Positions 26,172-35,891 of a DNA stretch of 64,000 bases are shown one piece after another. The stretch covers positions 6,825,001-6,889,000 of the forward strand of contig NZ_CP154260.1 in assembly GCF_039545795.1 (NCBI RefSeq), read 5' to 3'. Numbering within the stretch: the first letter of the stretch is position 1; each line of letters begins with the position of its first letter. The DNA is from Chitinophaga niabensis (lineage in GTDB: Bacteria; Bacteroidota; Bacteroidia; Chitinophagales; Chitinophagaceae). The notes beneath the pieces were generated by a model. That model was not told the DNA's origin and did not search any database. It was given only the letters and a program-made list of their open reading frames with translations. The position numbers and the translations under genes were made by a program.

Positions 26172-27089
26172 CTAAAATAAGGATTGGCCGCAGCCCTGGT
26201 AAGTTTTGCCATCGAACCTGATGGTGACGGTCATGGGGTGTTTTATATCTGCATCATCCGTGCACCGCTTGTTCTCAAATTTTGCGGTGAGGGTGTGATC
26301 TTTAATAGTGGTGATGAATTCTGTTGCTTCATTATCTCCTTTCTGCGCATCACTATAAGGGAATTCATATTTATCCTGGTTGTAGTTCATATGCAGGATG
26401 ATCTTTTTATTCGGGATCACTGCAATGCTCCATCCGGGTTCATTACCGGTACCCCAGTGCGAGGCCCCATCTTTACGTACAATATTTGCTCCTTTGCTCA
26501 GGTCTTTTCTATCTGCTTTTACTGCCGTCAATACTTTTGCCACCAGTTTGCTTACTTCAGCCGGTTGCAAACGGTAATCGCTTGGCGCAGCAGGAGACTG
26601 ATAAGCAGTGAATGCCGCTTTTTCAAGGCTGGGCAGATCTGCTGCAGCCCGTGTTTCTGATTGCAGTACGGAATCATTACCATAATAAAAACTGTTCTCT
26701 GTTACATTCTTCTCACTTTCCACAATCTCCCGGAGCAATACAGGTTTGCCGGACAGGGAGTCCAGGTAGATCCAGGTCTGCGGAGCTTTGATCCGCTGAT
26801 CTCCTTCCGGATAAAGAAGTACACGTAATGGCTGTCCGCTGTTATTGAAGGTAGCCACTATGCCATTTGAGTTCTCTCCGTTCAAAAAATCGTGAAGCGC
26901 CAGCAGGTAATAATCGGAACCGGATTTTTCATCAATGTCTCCCACATAAGTACTGATTTCGGTAGGCGTACTGCTTACGGCTGTAGCATTCGTCTGCACA
27001 CTGTCTGTCTCCGCCTTTTTTTCTGAGGAGGGACCGGCACATGCAGCCAACATCATTGTTAAAAGAAAGAATAAAGAATATGGTTTCAT
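26172..27089 (-). CDS. Lipoprotein with COG3650-like C-terminal domain
   Basis: 305 aa. The N-terminus MKPYSLFFLLTMMLAACAG is a lipoprotein signal with lipobox LAAC. After a Ser/Thr-rich linker and a 150-residue region of unknown type, the last about 95 residues resemble COG3650: GTGNEPGWSIAVIPNKKI, CTDDADIKHPMTVTIRFDG and a final QGCGQ, with two conserved Cys that could pair. The frame is open to 27173, but the lipoprotein start at 27087-27089 is far more natural. It is divergent from the two-component operon. Function unknown. Confidence 0.8.
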   Translation of the reverse strand: MKPYSLFFLLTMMLAACAGPSSEKKAETDSVQTNATAVSSTPTEISTYVGDIDEKSGSDYYLLALHDFLNGENSNGIVATFNNSGQPLRVLLYPEGDQRIKAPQTWIYLDSLSGKPVLLREIVESEKNVTENSFYYGNDSVLQSETRAAADLPSLEKAAFTAYQSPAAPSDYRLQPAEVSKLVAKVLTAVKADRKDLSKGANIVRKDGASHWGTGNEPGWSIAVIPNKKIILHMNYNQDKYEFPYSDAQKGDNEATEFITTIKDHTLTAKFENKRCTDDADIKHPMTVTIRFDGKTYQGCGQSLF

Positions 27090-27194
27090 ATTTATAGGTT
27101 TACGGGGGAGGTATAAGCAAATCCTCTGCCAGAATAATTTGAACCAGATCAAGTTATTGTTTTTCAATGACATATATATTTATAACCCCTTTCA

Positions 27195-27212
27195 CTTCAA
27201 GATTGCTTCAAA
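27195..27212 (+). promoter_or_regulatory. Tandem response-regulator site upstream of the OmpR-type gene
   Basis: CTTCAAGATTGCTTCAAA holds two CTTCAA units with an 11-bp period, 23 bp upstream of the regulator ATG and just before a -7-like TAATTTG. A near-identical site (17 of 18 bases) occurs at 29186-29203 before the efflux operon. Confidence 0.65.
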
Positions 27213-27235
27213 TTTGTGTGTAATTTGCAGAAGAT

Positions 27236-27919
27236 ATGAAAGTCTTGCTGATAGAGGATAACGAAGAACTGGCCAGCAGTATTTCTGAATTTCTGGGAAG
27301 AGAGGGGTATATCTGCGAAGTGAGCTATAATATCACGGATGCCCAGGATAAGCTGATTTCATTTCAGTATGATTGTGTGCTGCTGGATATCATGTTGCCG
27401 GATGGGAATGGATTGCAGCTCCTGTCTTTTATAAGAACGGAGCGCATACAAAGCAGCATCCTGATACTGTCTGCCAAAAATTCGCTGGACGATAAGATTG
27501 CCGGGCTGGAAGAGGGTGCAGATGATTATCTCACCAAACCTTTCCACCTGCCGGAACTACATGCCCGCCTGCGTGCCATTTACCGGCGCAAAAAGCTGAA
27601 CGGAAGCAATGTCATTGCCTTTAATGAAATAAGTTTGAATATAGATACGCTGGAAGCTACTGTGAACGGGCAATTACTGGATATGACACGTAAGGAGTTT
27701 GACCTGCTCCTTTATTTTGTAGTGAACAAGAACAGGGTACTTTCCCGCCAATCCATTGCAGCACATCTGTGGGGCGATTATACAGACAATTTCGCGAACT
27801 TTGATTTTGTATACCAGCACGTAAAAAATATCAGGAAAAAGATCAGTGCAGCAAACGGTACGGATTATATTGGAACAGTGTACGGGCTGGGATACAAGTT
27901 TAATACATCAAAGCAATGA
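27236..27919 (+). CDS. OmpR/PhoB-family response regulator
   Basis: 227 aa: receiver domain (1 to about 118) with acidic pair Glu7-Asp8, phospho-acceptor Asp51 in LLDIMLPDG, and conserved Lys in LTKPFH; then a winged-helix DNA-binding domain (about 128-225) ending GTVYGLGYKF. The sensor gene overlaps its stop by 4 bp (ATGA). Tandem CTTCAA sites before it and before the efflux genes suggest self-regulation and control of the pump. Close paralogue of the regulator at 61687. Confidence 0.95.
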   Translation: MKVLLIEDNEELASSISEFLGREGYICEVSYNITDAQDKLISFQYDCVLLDIMLPDGNGLQLLSFIRTERIQSSILILSAKNSLDDKIAGLEEGADDYLTKPFHLPELHARLRAIYRRKKLNGSNVIAFNEISLNIDTLEATVNGQLLDMTRKEFDLLLYFVVNKNRVLSRQSIAAHLWGDYTDNFANFDFVYQHVKNIRKKISAANGTDYIGTVYGLGYKFNTSKQ

Positions 27920-29241
27920 AGCTCGTTGATAAATTCACCTTATGGTTCCTGGGTATTACAATGGTGATCATACCTATCAATAGTGTGATCACTTATTATA
28001 GTATCAAACGGGAGATCGATAAATCAGCTATTGAACGCCTGAAACATGTGAATGTGCGGGTGGCTGAACAGATCGGGAAAGGGCAGCCGCCGGCAGAATA
28101 TACTGCAGGCTGCAGGGTGCTCTATGCCAAAACTGATACGGCTTTTGCTGCCGATCACTATGTTATTACAGAAAGAGATGTAACCCAGGATCCCCTGCTG
28201 AATGATAATGACCGCAAGATCATTGTTACTTCTTATCATAATATCCATAATCAATATTACAGGATCACTTCCGGCGATTATGTATCGCGCTCGGAACAGA
28301 TCCTGGCGGGGTTGAGGATCTCCATCATGTGGAAGCTGATCATCTTAGTGGCCATGGTGGTATTAACGGCCAGGGTAGCTTCCCGTGTGGTGCTGGCCCC
28401 TTTTAACGGCACCATTAAAAAATTGCAGTTATTCAACCTGAAATCCAAGAAGCGGCTGGTGTTACCGGAAACGCGTACAAAAGAATTCAAGGAACTGAAC
28501 CTTTTTGTGAAGAAGATGACGGATAAGGCAGTGGATGATTATAGCTCCCTCAAAGAATTTTCCGAAAACGCGTCACACGAACTGCAAACGCCACTGGCCA
28601 TTATCCGCAGTAAACTGGAACTGTTATCAGAATCTGATATCCAGGGAGACCAGGCTGTACTTATCGCGGATATGAATAACGCAGTAGAGAAGCTGACGCG
28701 TATTAACCGCTCACTGGTATTGTTATCCCGCCTGGAGAACAATGAATATGAAGCTACGGAAGAGGTGCCATTTGATCAATATACCAAAGAGGCCCTGGGC
28801 GCTTTCTGCGACCTGATAGCCCTGAAAGAACTGACCGTAAAGTCCAGCATCGAAGAGCCCGTTTGCCTGAAGCTGCATGCCTCACTGGCAGACATTCTGC
28901 TCAATAACCTGCTCAGCAATGCCATCCGCCACAATATGCCTGGTGGTACCATAGAAGTGATCCTGAACCGGGAATTCCTGATGGTAAAAAATACCGGAAA
29001 AGCGCCGGAAAATCCTACCTCGGAAATGTTCCAGCGATTTAAGAAAGGAAGCCAGTGTAATAACTCTATCGGAATTGGTCTGTCAATTGTAAAACAGATA
29101 TGTGATATGAATTCCTTTGAAATCCAGTACCACTATACATCCGGACTGCATATCCTTATCGTGAACTTCCCCCCGGAATCCCATTCTTCAAAATTGCTTC
29201 AAAATGATGAGCGCTATTTGCATGAGAGAATTCAGCTTTAA
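27916..29241 (+). CDS. Sensor histidine kinase (two-component partner)
   Basis: 441-aa inner-membrane kinase. Two transmembrane segments (about 10-31 and 135-158) flank a short periplasmic sensor of about 100 residues. A HAMP-like linker precedes the dimerisation domain with His221 in ENASHELQTPLAII. The ATPase domain has LLNNLLSNAIRHN (N box) and GIGLSIVKQIC (G box). The 3' end of the coding region contains the second CTTCAA tandem site, so it doubles as promoter for the efflux operon. The signal sensed is unknown. Confidence 0.93.
   Translation: MKLVDKFTLWFLGITMVIIPINSVITYYSIKREIDKSAIERLKHVNVRVAEQIGKGQPPAEYTAGCRVLYAKTDTAFAADHYVITERDVTQDPLLNDNDRKIIVTSYHNIHNQYYRITSGDYVSRSEQILAGLRISIMWKLIILVAMVVLTARVASRVVLAPFNGTIKKLQLFNLKSKKRLVLPETRTKEFKELNLFVKKMTDKAVDDYSSLKEFSENASHELQTPLAIIRSKLELLSESDIQGDQAVLIADMNNAVEKLTRINRSLVLLSRLENNEYEATEEVPFDQYTKEALGAFCDLIALKELTVKSSIEEPVCLKLHASLADILLNNLLSNAIRHNMPGGTIEVILNREFLMVKNTGKAPENPTSEMFQRFKKGSQCNNSIGIGLSIVKQICDMNSFEIQYHYTSGLHILIVNFPPESHSSKLLQNDERYLHERIQL
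29186..29203 (+). promoter_or_regulatory. Tandem response-regulator site upstream of the efflux operon
   Basis: CTTCAAAATTGCTTCAAA, inside the last codons of the kinase gene, 70 bp before the TolC-like start. A -7-like TATTTG follows at 29215-29220, at nearly the same distance as in the first site. Confidence 0.65.
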
Positions 29242-29273
29242 AGCTGCCATGCATAATCGCACATTCATTAGAG

Positions 29274-30671
29274 ATGACTATACGCTACAAGGTTCATCTG
29301 CTGATCTCAGCCATATTTTGTTGCGCTACCTGGAATGCGCAAGCCCAGGTACTAACAATGAAAGATGCTGTACAAACGGCTTTGAACAATTACGGGACCA
29401 TTAAAGCCAAGGCCAATTACTTAAACGCTTCCAAGGCTACCGTTCAACAATCCAGGAGGGATTACCTCCCCAATCTTAATATTTCGGCCCAACAGGATTA
29501 CGGAACCGTCAATGGGCAGAATGGCCCGCTGTATGGTTTTGGCGGTCTTGGTGTGGCTTCCTCCGGTTTGCCTTTACCTTCTCAGAACTGGAATGCCGCT
29601 TTTGGCGCTTTGTACCTGGCCAATATTAACTGGGAATTTTTTGCATTCGGCAGGGCAAAGGAAAAGATCAAAACTGCAGCATCTGTGGCCGCACGTGATG
29701 AGCGCGACTGGCAGCAGGAACAGTTCCGGCATGAAGTGAGAGTGGCAGGTGCCTACCTGAATTTACTGGCGGCACAGCGCTTAACAAATTCCTGGGAGCG
29801 CAACCTCGAAAGAGCGGATACTTTCCGTGCTGTGGTAACACGCCGTGTGCAGAATGGATTGATTGCCGGGGTGGATTCCTCCCTCGCTAATGCAGAAGTT
29901 TCCAATGCCAGGATAGCCCTTACAAAAGCCAAAGATCTGGAGCAGGAGCAGGGAAATGTACTGGCGCAATTACTGGGTGTGGCACCCGCGGAGTTTGTGC
30001 TGGACAGTCTGTTCATTACACGTTTGCCTGCTGCCATCACAGATACTGCTGCATTAAACCCGGATACGCATCCTCTTTTACAATATTACAAAAGCAGGAT
30101 CCTGCTGAGTGAGGAACAGGAGAAATATATCAAAACCTTCAACTACCCCGCCTTCAGTGTTTTCAGTGTATTACAAACGCGGGCTTCCGGTTTCCATAAT
30201 GATTATGCGCAGGACCAGACTTCTTACACACATAATTATTGGGAAGGCATCAAACCTACCAGGAGCAATTACCTGCTGGGCATAGGTGTTACCTGGAACC
30301 TGACGAGTCCTTTAAGGGTACGTCATCAATCTGCGGCACAGGATTTTACTTCCAAAGCATTACAGAATGAAATGGAAGTAGTGGACCAGCAATTGAAGGC
30401 GCAGGTGGTACTGGCAGATACTAAAATGAAGAACGCGCTGGACAATTACAGGGAAGCCGCTGTACAGATCAAATCCGCAGCAGATGCTTATTTACAGAAA
30501 ACAGTGATGTACCGTAACGGACTGAGCACACTGGTAGATGTAACGCAGGCATTGTATGCATTGAACCGCGCGGAAACAGACCGGGATATTGCTTATAGCA
30601 ATGTGTGGCAGGCCTTGTTGCTGAAATCTGCGGCAGTAGGCAACTTCGGGTTATTTATCAATGAATTCTAA
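29274..30671 (+). CDS. TolC-family outer-membrane efflux channel
   Basis: 465 aa: signal peptide (to about 25, WNAQAQ) and two OEP repeats. The helical coiled-coil parts are rich in Ala/Gln/Asn (LNLLAAQRLTNSWERNLERAD, then ADTKMKNALDNYREAA). It would form the trimeric outer-membrane exit duct of a tripartite pump. It starts an operon with the RND pump 10 bp downstream and then the adaptor. The gene order TolC-RND-MFP is less common than MFP-RND-TolC. Substrates unknown. Confidence 0.93.
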   Translation: MTIRYKVHLLISAIFCCATWNAQAQVLTMKDAVQTALNNYGTIKAKANYLNASKATVQQSRRDYLPNLNISAQQDYGTVNGQNGPLYGFGGLGVASSGLPLPSQNWNAAFGALYLANINWEFFAFGRAKEKIKTAASVAARDERDWQQEQFRHEVRVAGAYLNLLAAQRLTNSWERNLERADTFRAVVTRRVQNGLIAGVDSSLANAEVSNARIALTKAKDLEQEQGNVLAQLLGVAPAEFVLDSLFITRLPAAITDTAALNPDTHPLLQYYKSRILLSEEQEKYIKTFNYPAFSVFSVLQTRASGFHNDYAQDQTSYTHNYWEGIKPTRSNYLLGIGVTWNLTSPLRVRHQSAAQDFTSKALQNEMEVVDQQLKAQVVLADTKMKNALDNYREAAVQIKSAADAYLQKTVMYRNGLSTLVDVTQALYALNRAETDRDIAYSNVWQALLLKSAAVGNFGLFINEF

Positions 30672-30681
30672 TAGCTAGATA

Positions 30682-33600
30682 ATGGGACTGATTAAAAGCG
30701 CACTGAACAAACCGATAACGATCCTGGTATTAGTAGCAGGGTTATTTTTCTTCGGTATCAAAGCGGTGCGGCAGATTAAGGTAGATATCTTTCCGAAACT
30801 GGAATTACCGGTATTATATATTGCGCATCCGTTTGGTGGGTACACACCTAACCAGATGGAAGCTTTCTTTGCCAAGAACTATGTGAACATCCTGCTCTTT
30901 GTGAATGGTTTGAAATCCATTGAAACAAAGAACATTCAAGGCCTTACCCTGATGAAACTGAGCTTTTATGAGGGAACTGATATGGCGCAGGCCGCAGCAG
31001 AGGTATCTGCTTTTAGTAACAGGGCACAGGCTATTTTCCCCCCGGGATCGCAGCCGCCGTTCATTGTTCGTTTCGATGCATCCACTTTGCCGGTGGGAGA
31101 GTTGGTATTGAGTAGTGATAAAAGAACGAACAATGAACTGATGGACATGGCGAATGTGTATGTAAGGGCATCCTTTACTTCTATTCCCGGTCTGGTAGCG
31201 CCACCACCTTTTGGTGGTAATATCCGTACCGTGGTGATCAAAGCAGATCCTGAAATGCTGCGTTCCCACAATCTTACGCCGGACCAATTGGTGGAGGCAC
31301 TTCGTTTAAACAACCAAACAGCTCCTTCCGGTAACGTGCGTATCGGCGATAAGAATTATCTCACCCCTACTAATACCAATATCACCAATATCAAAGATTT
31401 TGAGAACATCCCGCTTTTCAAAGGTGGCGTGCAGAATCTTTACCTCCGTGATGTTGCTACAGTAGAGGATGGCGCAGATATTGCAGCCGGTTATGCCTTG
31501 GTGAATGGTAAACGTTCTGTATACATCAACGTGGCTAAATCCGCAGATGCTTCTACCTGGGAAGTAGTGCAGAACCTGAAGAAATCTATTCCGCGTTTAC
31601 AGTCTTCTTTGCCGGAAGATGTAACGCTCACCTATGAATTTGATCAGTCCACTTATGTGATGAATGCTGTGAAGAGCCTGATCAGTGAAGGTATCATTGG
31701 AGCAGTATTAACGGGTTTAATGGTAGTATTGTTCCTGGGAGACCTGAGAGGGGCATTGATCGTGATCCTTACCATTCCGGTATCTATTATTTCCGGGGTA
31801 TTGTTCTTAAGCCTCTTCGGGCAAACGATCAATATCATGACGCTGAGTGGTCTCGCTTTGGCCATTGGTATCCTGGTGGATGAAAGCACAGTAACGATTG
31901 AGAATATACACCAGCACCTTGATATGGGGAAACCCAAGGCGCTGGCTATCTGGGATGCCTGTAAGGAGATCGCGTTCCCGAAACTGCTGATCCTTTTCTG
32001 TATCCTCGCCGTGTTTGCGCCGGCATTTACAATGACAGGTATCCCCGGATCCTTGTTCCTGCCGCTGGCATTGGCGATCGGTTTCTCCATGATCACTTCT
32101 TATTTCCTTTCACAAACCTTTGTGCCGGTAATGGCCAACTGGATCATGAAAGGCCATAAAAAACATGCACATGTCCCCAGTGCTGCCAGCGAAGGCGATA
32201 CCTGGGAACAGAAGAAAGAACTGGTGGAACGTGCAGATAGCAACAGAGATGGAAAGATCAGCCGGTTTGAAAAATTCAGGGCACGTTTTATGCGCTTCAT
32301 CAATCGCATGATACCTTACCGCAAACCTATTGTGATAGGTTACCTGATAGTGATCAGCGCAATTGCCTTTTTACTGCTGACGAATATCGGGCGGGATGTG
32401 TTACCGAAAACAAATGGTGGCCAGTTCCAGGTGAGGATCCGTTCTGAACAGGGTACAAGGATGGAACGTACGGAACAGCGAACATTAGCAGCCCTGAAAG
32501 CTATAGAAGAAGTGATCGGGAAAGAGAATATTTCCATCACCTCAGCTTATGTAGGGCAACACCCTTCCCTGTTTTCTGTAAGCCCTATTTATCTGTTCAT
32601 GCCCGGGCCGCAGGAAGCAGTGATACAGGTGAGCCTGAGTAAAGAGTATCATGCAGATCTGGATGAATTAAAAGAAAAGTTGCGTGCAAAAATAAAAGAA
32701 AGAGCGCCTGAACTTTCTCTGTCCTTTGAACCTATTGAGCTGACAGATAAGATCCTTAGCCAGGGTTCTCCCACACCTGTAGAGGTGCGGATCTCCGGCA
32801 GGAATAAAAAACTGAATGAAGAATATGCAGAGAAACTGATGGCGAAACTGAGAGGGGTTTCTTATCTACGGGATGTTCAATTAACGCAATCCACTAAATA
32901 TCCTGCTATCAATATCGACATTGACCGTACCCGCGCAGCACAGCTGGGCGTGGATATGACAGATGTTACCCGTTCATTGATCGCTTCCACTTCTTCTTCC
33001 CGTTTAACAGAGAAAAATGTTTGGGTGGATGAAAAGGCTGGTTTGATGTACAGTGTGCAGGTGCAGATCCCGGAGAACAAGATGACGAGCATAGATGATA
33101 TCAGTGAAATACCGATCCTGAAAAATTCAGCCCGTCCTGTGTTGGGAGATATCGCCACACTTACGCAAACCACTACATACGGAGAGAACGATAACCTTGG
33201 TGCCATGCCCATGCTTTCGGTAACAGCGAACCTGAATAATAAAGACTTAGGTACTGCTACAAAAGATGTACAGGCTGCAATAGCTTCTCTGGGAGAACTG
33301 CCCCGTGGATTAGCAATGGAACCGATCGGGCTTTCCAATACCTTAACGGAAACATTGGATAGCCTGGAATCAGGATTGCTGGTAGCCATTGTGGTGATCT
33401 TCCTGATGCTGGCTGCGAACTTCCAGTCCTTCAGCGTTTCCTTTGTGGTTTTAACAACCGTACCGGCTGTAATATTAGGTTCTCTTGCATTACTGATGCT
33501 CACGGGTTCTACCCTGAACCTTCAGTCTTACATGGGTATCATTATGTCCGTAGGGGTGTCTATTTCCAATGCGGTATTGCTGATCACCAATGCGGAACAC

Positions 33601-33927
33601 CTGAGGAAACATAACGGTGATTCGCTGGCCTCTGCAAAAGAAGCGGCAGCACTTCGCTTACGTCCCATCCTGATGACGAGCCTCGCGATGGTAGCAGGTA
33701 TGATACCTATGGCGATTGGCCATGGAGAAGGAGGAGACCAGGTGTCGCCATTGGGCCGTGCGGTGATAGGAGGGTTGGTAGCTTCTACATTTGCCGTACT
33801 GATCATTCTGCCCCTGGTATTTGCCTGGGTACAGAAAAAGGCATCCATTGCATCCGTTTCCCTTGATCCTGAAAATAAAGAAAGTAAACACTATATACCT
33901 TCGTTGTATGATCACAATAACAAATAG
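30682..33927 (+). CDS. RND-family efflux transporter with EF-hand loop
   Basis: 1081-aa proton-driven inner-membrane pump of the AcrB/MdtB/CzcA superfamily. It has TM1 near the N-terminus, two large periplasmic domains, and TM bundles around residues 330-500 and 865-1060, with the TM4 signature GLALAIGILVDESTVTIENI. The linker between TM6 and TM7 holds a canonical EF-hand loop, residues 519-530 (D519-S-N-R-D523-G-K-I-S-R-F-E530). Substrate class (drugs, lipids or metals) cannot be decided; the TM4 acidic pattern is not the classic CzcA one. Middle gene of the TolC-RND-MFP operon, overlapping the adaptor gene by 20 bp. Confidence 0.95.
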   Translation: MGLIKSALNKPITILVLVAGLFFFGIKAVRQIKVDIFPKLELPVLYIAHPFGGYTPNQMEAFFAKNYVNILLFVNGLKSIETKNIQGLTLMKLSFYEGTDMAQAAAEVSAFSNRAQAIFPPGSQPPFIVRFDASTLPVGELVLSSDKRTNNELMDMANVYVRASFTSIPGLVAPPPFGGNIRTVVIKADPEMLRSHNLTPDQLVEALRLNNQTAPSGNVRIGDKNYLTPTNTNITNIKDFENIPLFKGGVQNLYLRDVATVEDGADIAAGYALVNGKRSVYINVAKSADASTWEVVQNLKKSIPRLQSSLPEDVTLTYEFDQSTYVMNAVKSLISEGIIGAVLTGLMVVLFLGDLRGALIVILTIPVSIISGVLFLSLFGQTINIMTLSGLALAIGILVDESTVTIENIHQHLDMGKPKALAIWDACKEIAFPKLLILFCILAVFAPAFTMTGIPGSLFLPLALAIGFSMITSYFLSQTFVPVMANWIMKGHKKHAHVPSAASEGDTWEQKKELVERADSNRDGKISRFEKFRARFMRFINRMIPYRKPIVIGYLIVISAIAFLLLTNIGRDVLPKTNGGQFQVRIRSEQGTRMERTEQRTLAALKAIEEVIGKENISITSAYVGQHPSLFSVSPIYLFMPGPQEAVIQVSLSKEYHADLDELKEKLRAKIKERAPELSLSFEPIELTDKILSQGSPTPVEVRISGRNKKLNEEYAEKLMAKLRGVSYLRDVQLTQSTKYPAINIDIDRTRAAQLGVDMTDVTRSLIASTSSSRLTEKNVWVDEKAGLMYSVQVQIPENKMTSIDDISEIPILKNSARPVLGDIATLTQTTTYGENDNLGAMPMLSVTANLNNKDLGTATKDVQAAIASLGELPRGLAMEPIGLSNTLTETLDSLESGLLVAIVVIFLMLAANFQSFSVSFVVLTTVPAVILGSLALLMLTGSTLNLQSYMGIIMSVGVSISNAVLLITNAEHLRKHNGDSLASAKEAAALRLRPILMTSLAMVAGMIPMAIGHGEGGDQVSPLGRAVIGGLVASTFAVLIILPLVFAWVQKKASIASVSLDPENKESKHYIPSLYDHNNK

Positions 33928-35005
33928 AATACTGATAGCAGCCGTAGCGTTGGCTGGCTGCGGTGTTTCGCAAAGTAAAACAGACACCCGCAAGGACGAA
34001 GCTGCTTCAGTTCCCGCGGTTGCCACCTTTGCATTGGAGAAAAATATCTTTTCAGCATCCCTCAGAATGCCGGGAGAACTGGTGCCTTTTCAACAGGTGG
34101 ATCTATATGCCAAGGTGAACAGTTTTGTGAAGAAGTTAAATGTGGATGTAGGGTCTGTTGTATCTGCAGGGCAGGTATTGGCAACGCTGGAAGCACCGGA
34201 ATTAAGTTCCCAACTGGCAGGCGCTGAATCAAGACTGCGTTCCCAGGAGGCAATATACCTTGCAAGCAAAGCTAATTACGATCGTTTATATACTACCAGC
34301 CAAACACCGGGTACCGTTTCACAGAATGATCTGGACCTGGCATTTGCCAAACAGAAATCTGATTTTGCACAGCAGGAATCTGCAAAGGCTGCTTACCGGG
34401 AAATCTCTGATAACCGCAATTACTTAGAGATCCGCGCTCCTTTTGCTGGTGTGATCAGTGCCAGGAATGTGAGTGCTGGTGCTTATGTTGGCCCTTCCGG
34501 GAAAGGCTCCGAAATGCCGATGTTCACTTTGCAGGAACAGAAGAAATTACGTTTGGTGGTGGCTATTCCGGAAGCTTATTCCAGTTACCTCAAAGATAAA
34601 AGTGAAGTAGGTTTTACTGTGAAATCTTTGCCGGGTCAACCATTCAAAGCAAATGTAAACCGTCTTTCCGGCGCGCTGGATAGCCGTTTGCGCTCTCAGC
34701 GTGTGGAAATGGACGTGTTGAATAACGATAAGAAATTATTACCGGGTATGGTAGCGGAAGTGAGCATTCCCTTGAATACAACAGACAGTGTATTTGTTGT
34801 ACCGGTTACAGCAGTAGTAAGTTCTACTGAGAAAATTTTCGTGGTACGGCTGAAGGATCAAAAGGCGGAATGGGTAGAAGTAAGGAAAGGCAGAGATGCA
34901 GAAGGAAAAGTGGAGATATTCGGAGCACTCAACAGCGGGGACATATTAGTAGAAAAGGCAAATGACGAGATCAGGAATGGCTCAGCTTTAACTTCTAAAA
35001 AGTAA
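33908..35005 (+). CDS. RND periplasmic adaptor (MFP) lipoprotein
   Basis: 365 aa: lipoprotein signal with lipobox LAGC, so anchored to the inner membrane. A biotinyl-lipoyl-like domain follows (LYAKVNSFVKKLNVDVGSVVSAGQVLATLEAPE), then an alpha-helical hairpin (about 95-150), its returning strand LEIRAPFAGVISARNVSAG, and a beta-barrel and membrane-proximal domain. It links the RND pump and TolC. The longer frame from 33821 would overlap the pump gene by 107 bp and lacks a signal peptide; ATG 33908 is better. A terminator follows. Confidence 0.92.
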   Translation: MITITNRILIAAVALAGCGVSQSKTDTRKDEAASVPAVATFALEKNIFSASLRMPGELVPFQQVDLYAKVNSFVKKLNVDVGSVVSAGQVLATLEAPELSSQLAGAESRLRSQEAIYLASKANYDRLYTTSQTPGTVSQNDLDLAFAKQKSDFAQQESAKAAYREISDNRNYLEIRAPFAGVISARNVSAGAYVGPSGKGSEMPMFTLQEQKKLRLVVAIPEAYSSYLKDKSEVGFTVKSLPGQPFKANVNRLSGALDSRLRSQRVEMDVLNNDKKLLPGMVAEVSIPLNTTDSVFVVPVTAVVSSTEKIFVVRLKDQKAEWVEVRKGRDAEGKVEIFGALNSGDILVEKANDEIRNGSALTSKK

Positions 35006-35088
35006 ACAGGGATTATGCTTATGTTAAAGGCCAGATGATGAATTTGGTAAAAAGAAAGGTTGACGAATCAGAGACAGGGATTAGAGAA

Positions 35089-35131
35089 AAGGGGGAACAG
35101 CGCGGTGATAGGCGTTGTTCCCCTTGTGTTT
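35089..35131 (+). terminator. Terminator of the efflux operon
   Basis: GGGGAACAGCG (35092-35102) pairs with CGTTGTTCCCC (35113-35123), one G-T pair, then TTGTGTTTTT. It lies between convergent operons and may also stop the LytTR gene from the other side. Confidence 0.8.
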
Positions 35132-35138
35132 TTAGCAC

Positions 35139-35891
35139 TTACTTACCCAACCACTTCTTAAAATCATTCGCCCGTAACCGGCTGATGATAATATCCTCAT
35201 AGGCGGGTGGTTTTACCATAAGTTTGATCTTCCCATCAAACCAGGCATAGGCCTGATCAATGGCATTAAAGCTCACAATGAACTGGCGGTTCACCCGGAA
35301 GAACTTCTCCGGGTCCAGCTGGCTCTCCAGTTCATCCAGGTTATTATCTATAAGGTGATGGGTATCTGAAAAAGTGCGGATGTAATGTAAACGCTCCCGC
35401 GTATAGGCAATCGCTACCTCATTAATATGGAGAGAAAAAAGGCGGGTTCCCTGGCGCAGGAGGAAACGGCTGCGGTATTCCTTTTGTTGCAGCTGCCGGA
35501 TAATACCGGCTATCTCAGATTTGGATTGTGTTAAAGTAAAATGCTGCCGGAACTTTTCCAGGGCAAAAGCAAGGTCTTTTCTTTTAAGGGGTTTGAGTAA
35601 ATAATCGATGCTGTTGTATTTAAATGCCCGCAGGGCATATTCATCAAAAGCACTCACGAAAATAATATGACTGTTCACTTCTACTTCCTGGAAAATATCA
35701 AAGCTCTTTCCATCTCCCAGTTCGATGTCCAGGAAAATGATATCCGGTGCCGGATTGTCTTTCAGATAACCTACCGCCTTTTCTACCGTATCTAAAACAC
35801 CCAATACCTGGATGCTTTCATCTTCGGCGGCCAGCATCTTTATTAATTTTTCAGCGGCTAAGGTTTCGTCTTCAATTACAAGTGCTGTCAT
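35139..35891 (-). CDS. LytTR-family response regulator
   Basis: 250 aa: receiver domain with phospho-acceptor Asp55 in IIFLDIELGDG and Lys in LLKPLKRKDL, then a LytTR DNA-binding domain (about 145-245) with the pattern YTRERLHYIRTF and FFRVNRQFIVSFNAI. LytTR proteins bind short direct repeats through beta-strands. Overlaps the upstream kinase gene by 4 bp. The target is not evident; the pair sits between an efflux operon and a polysaccharide locus, separated from each by a terminator. Confidence 0.94.
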   Translation of the reverse strand: MTALVIEDETLAAEKLIKMLAAEDESIQVLGVLDTVEKAVGYLKDNPAPDIIFLDIELGDGKSFDIFQEVEVNSHIIFVSAFDEYALRAFKYNSIDYLLKPLKRKDLAFALEKFRQHFTLTQSKSEIAGIIRQLQQKEYRSRFLLRQGTRLFSLHINEVAIAYTRERLHYIRTFSDTHHLIDNNLDELESQLDPEKFFRVNRQFIVSFNAIDQAYAWFDGKIKLMVKPPAYEDIIISRLRANDFKKWLGK

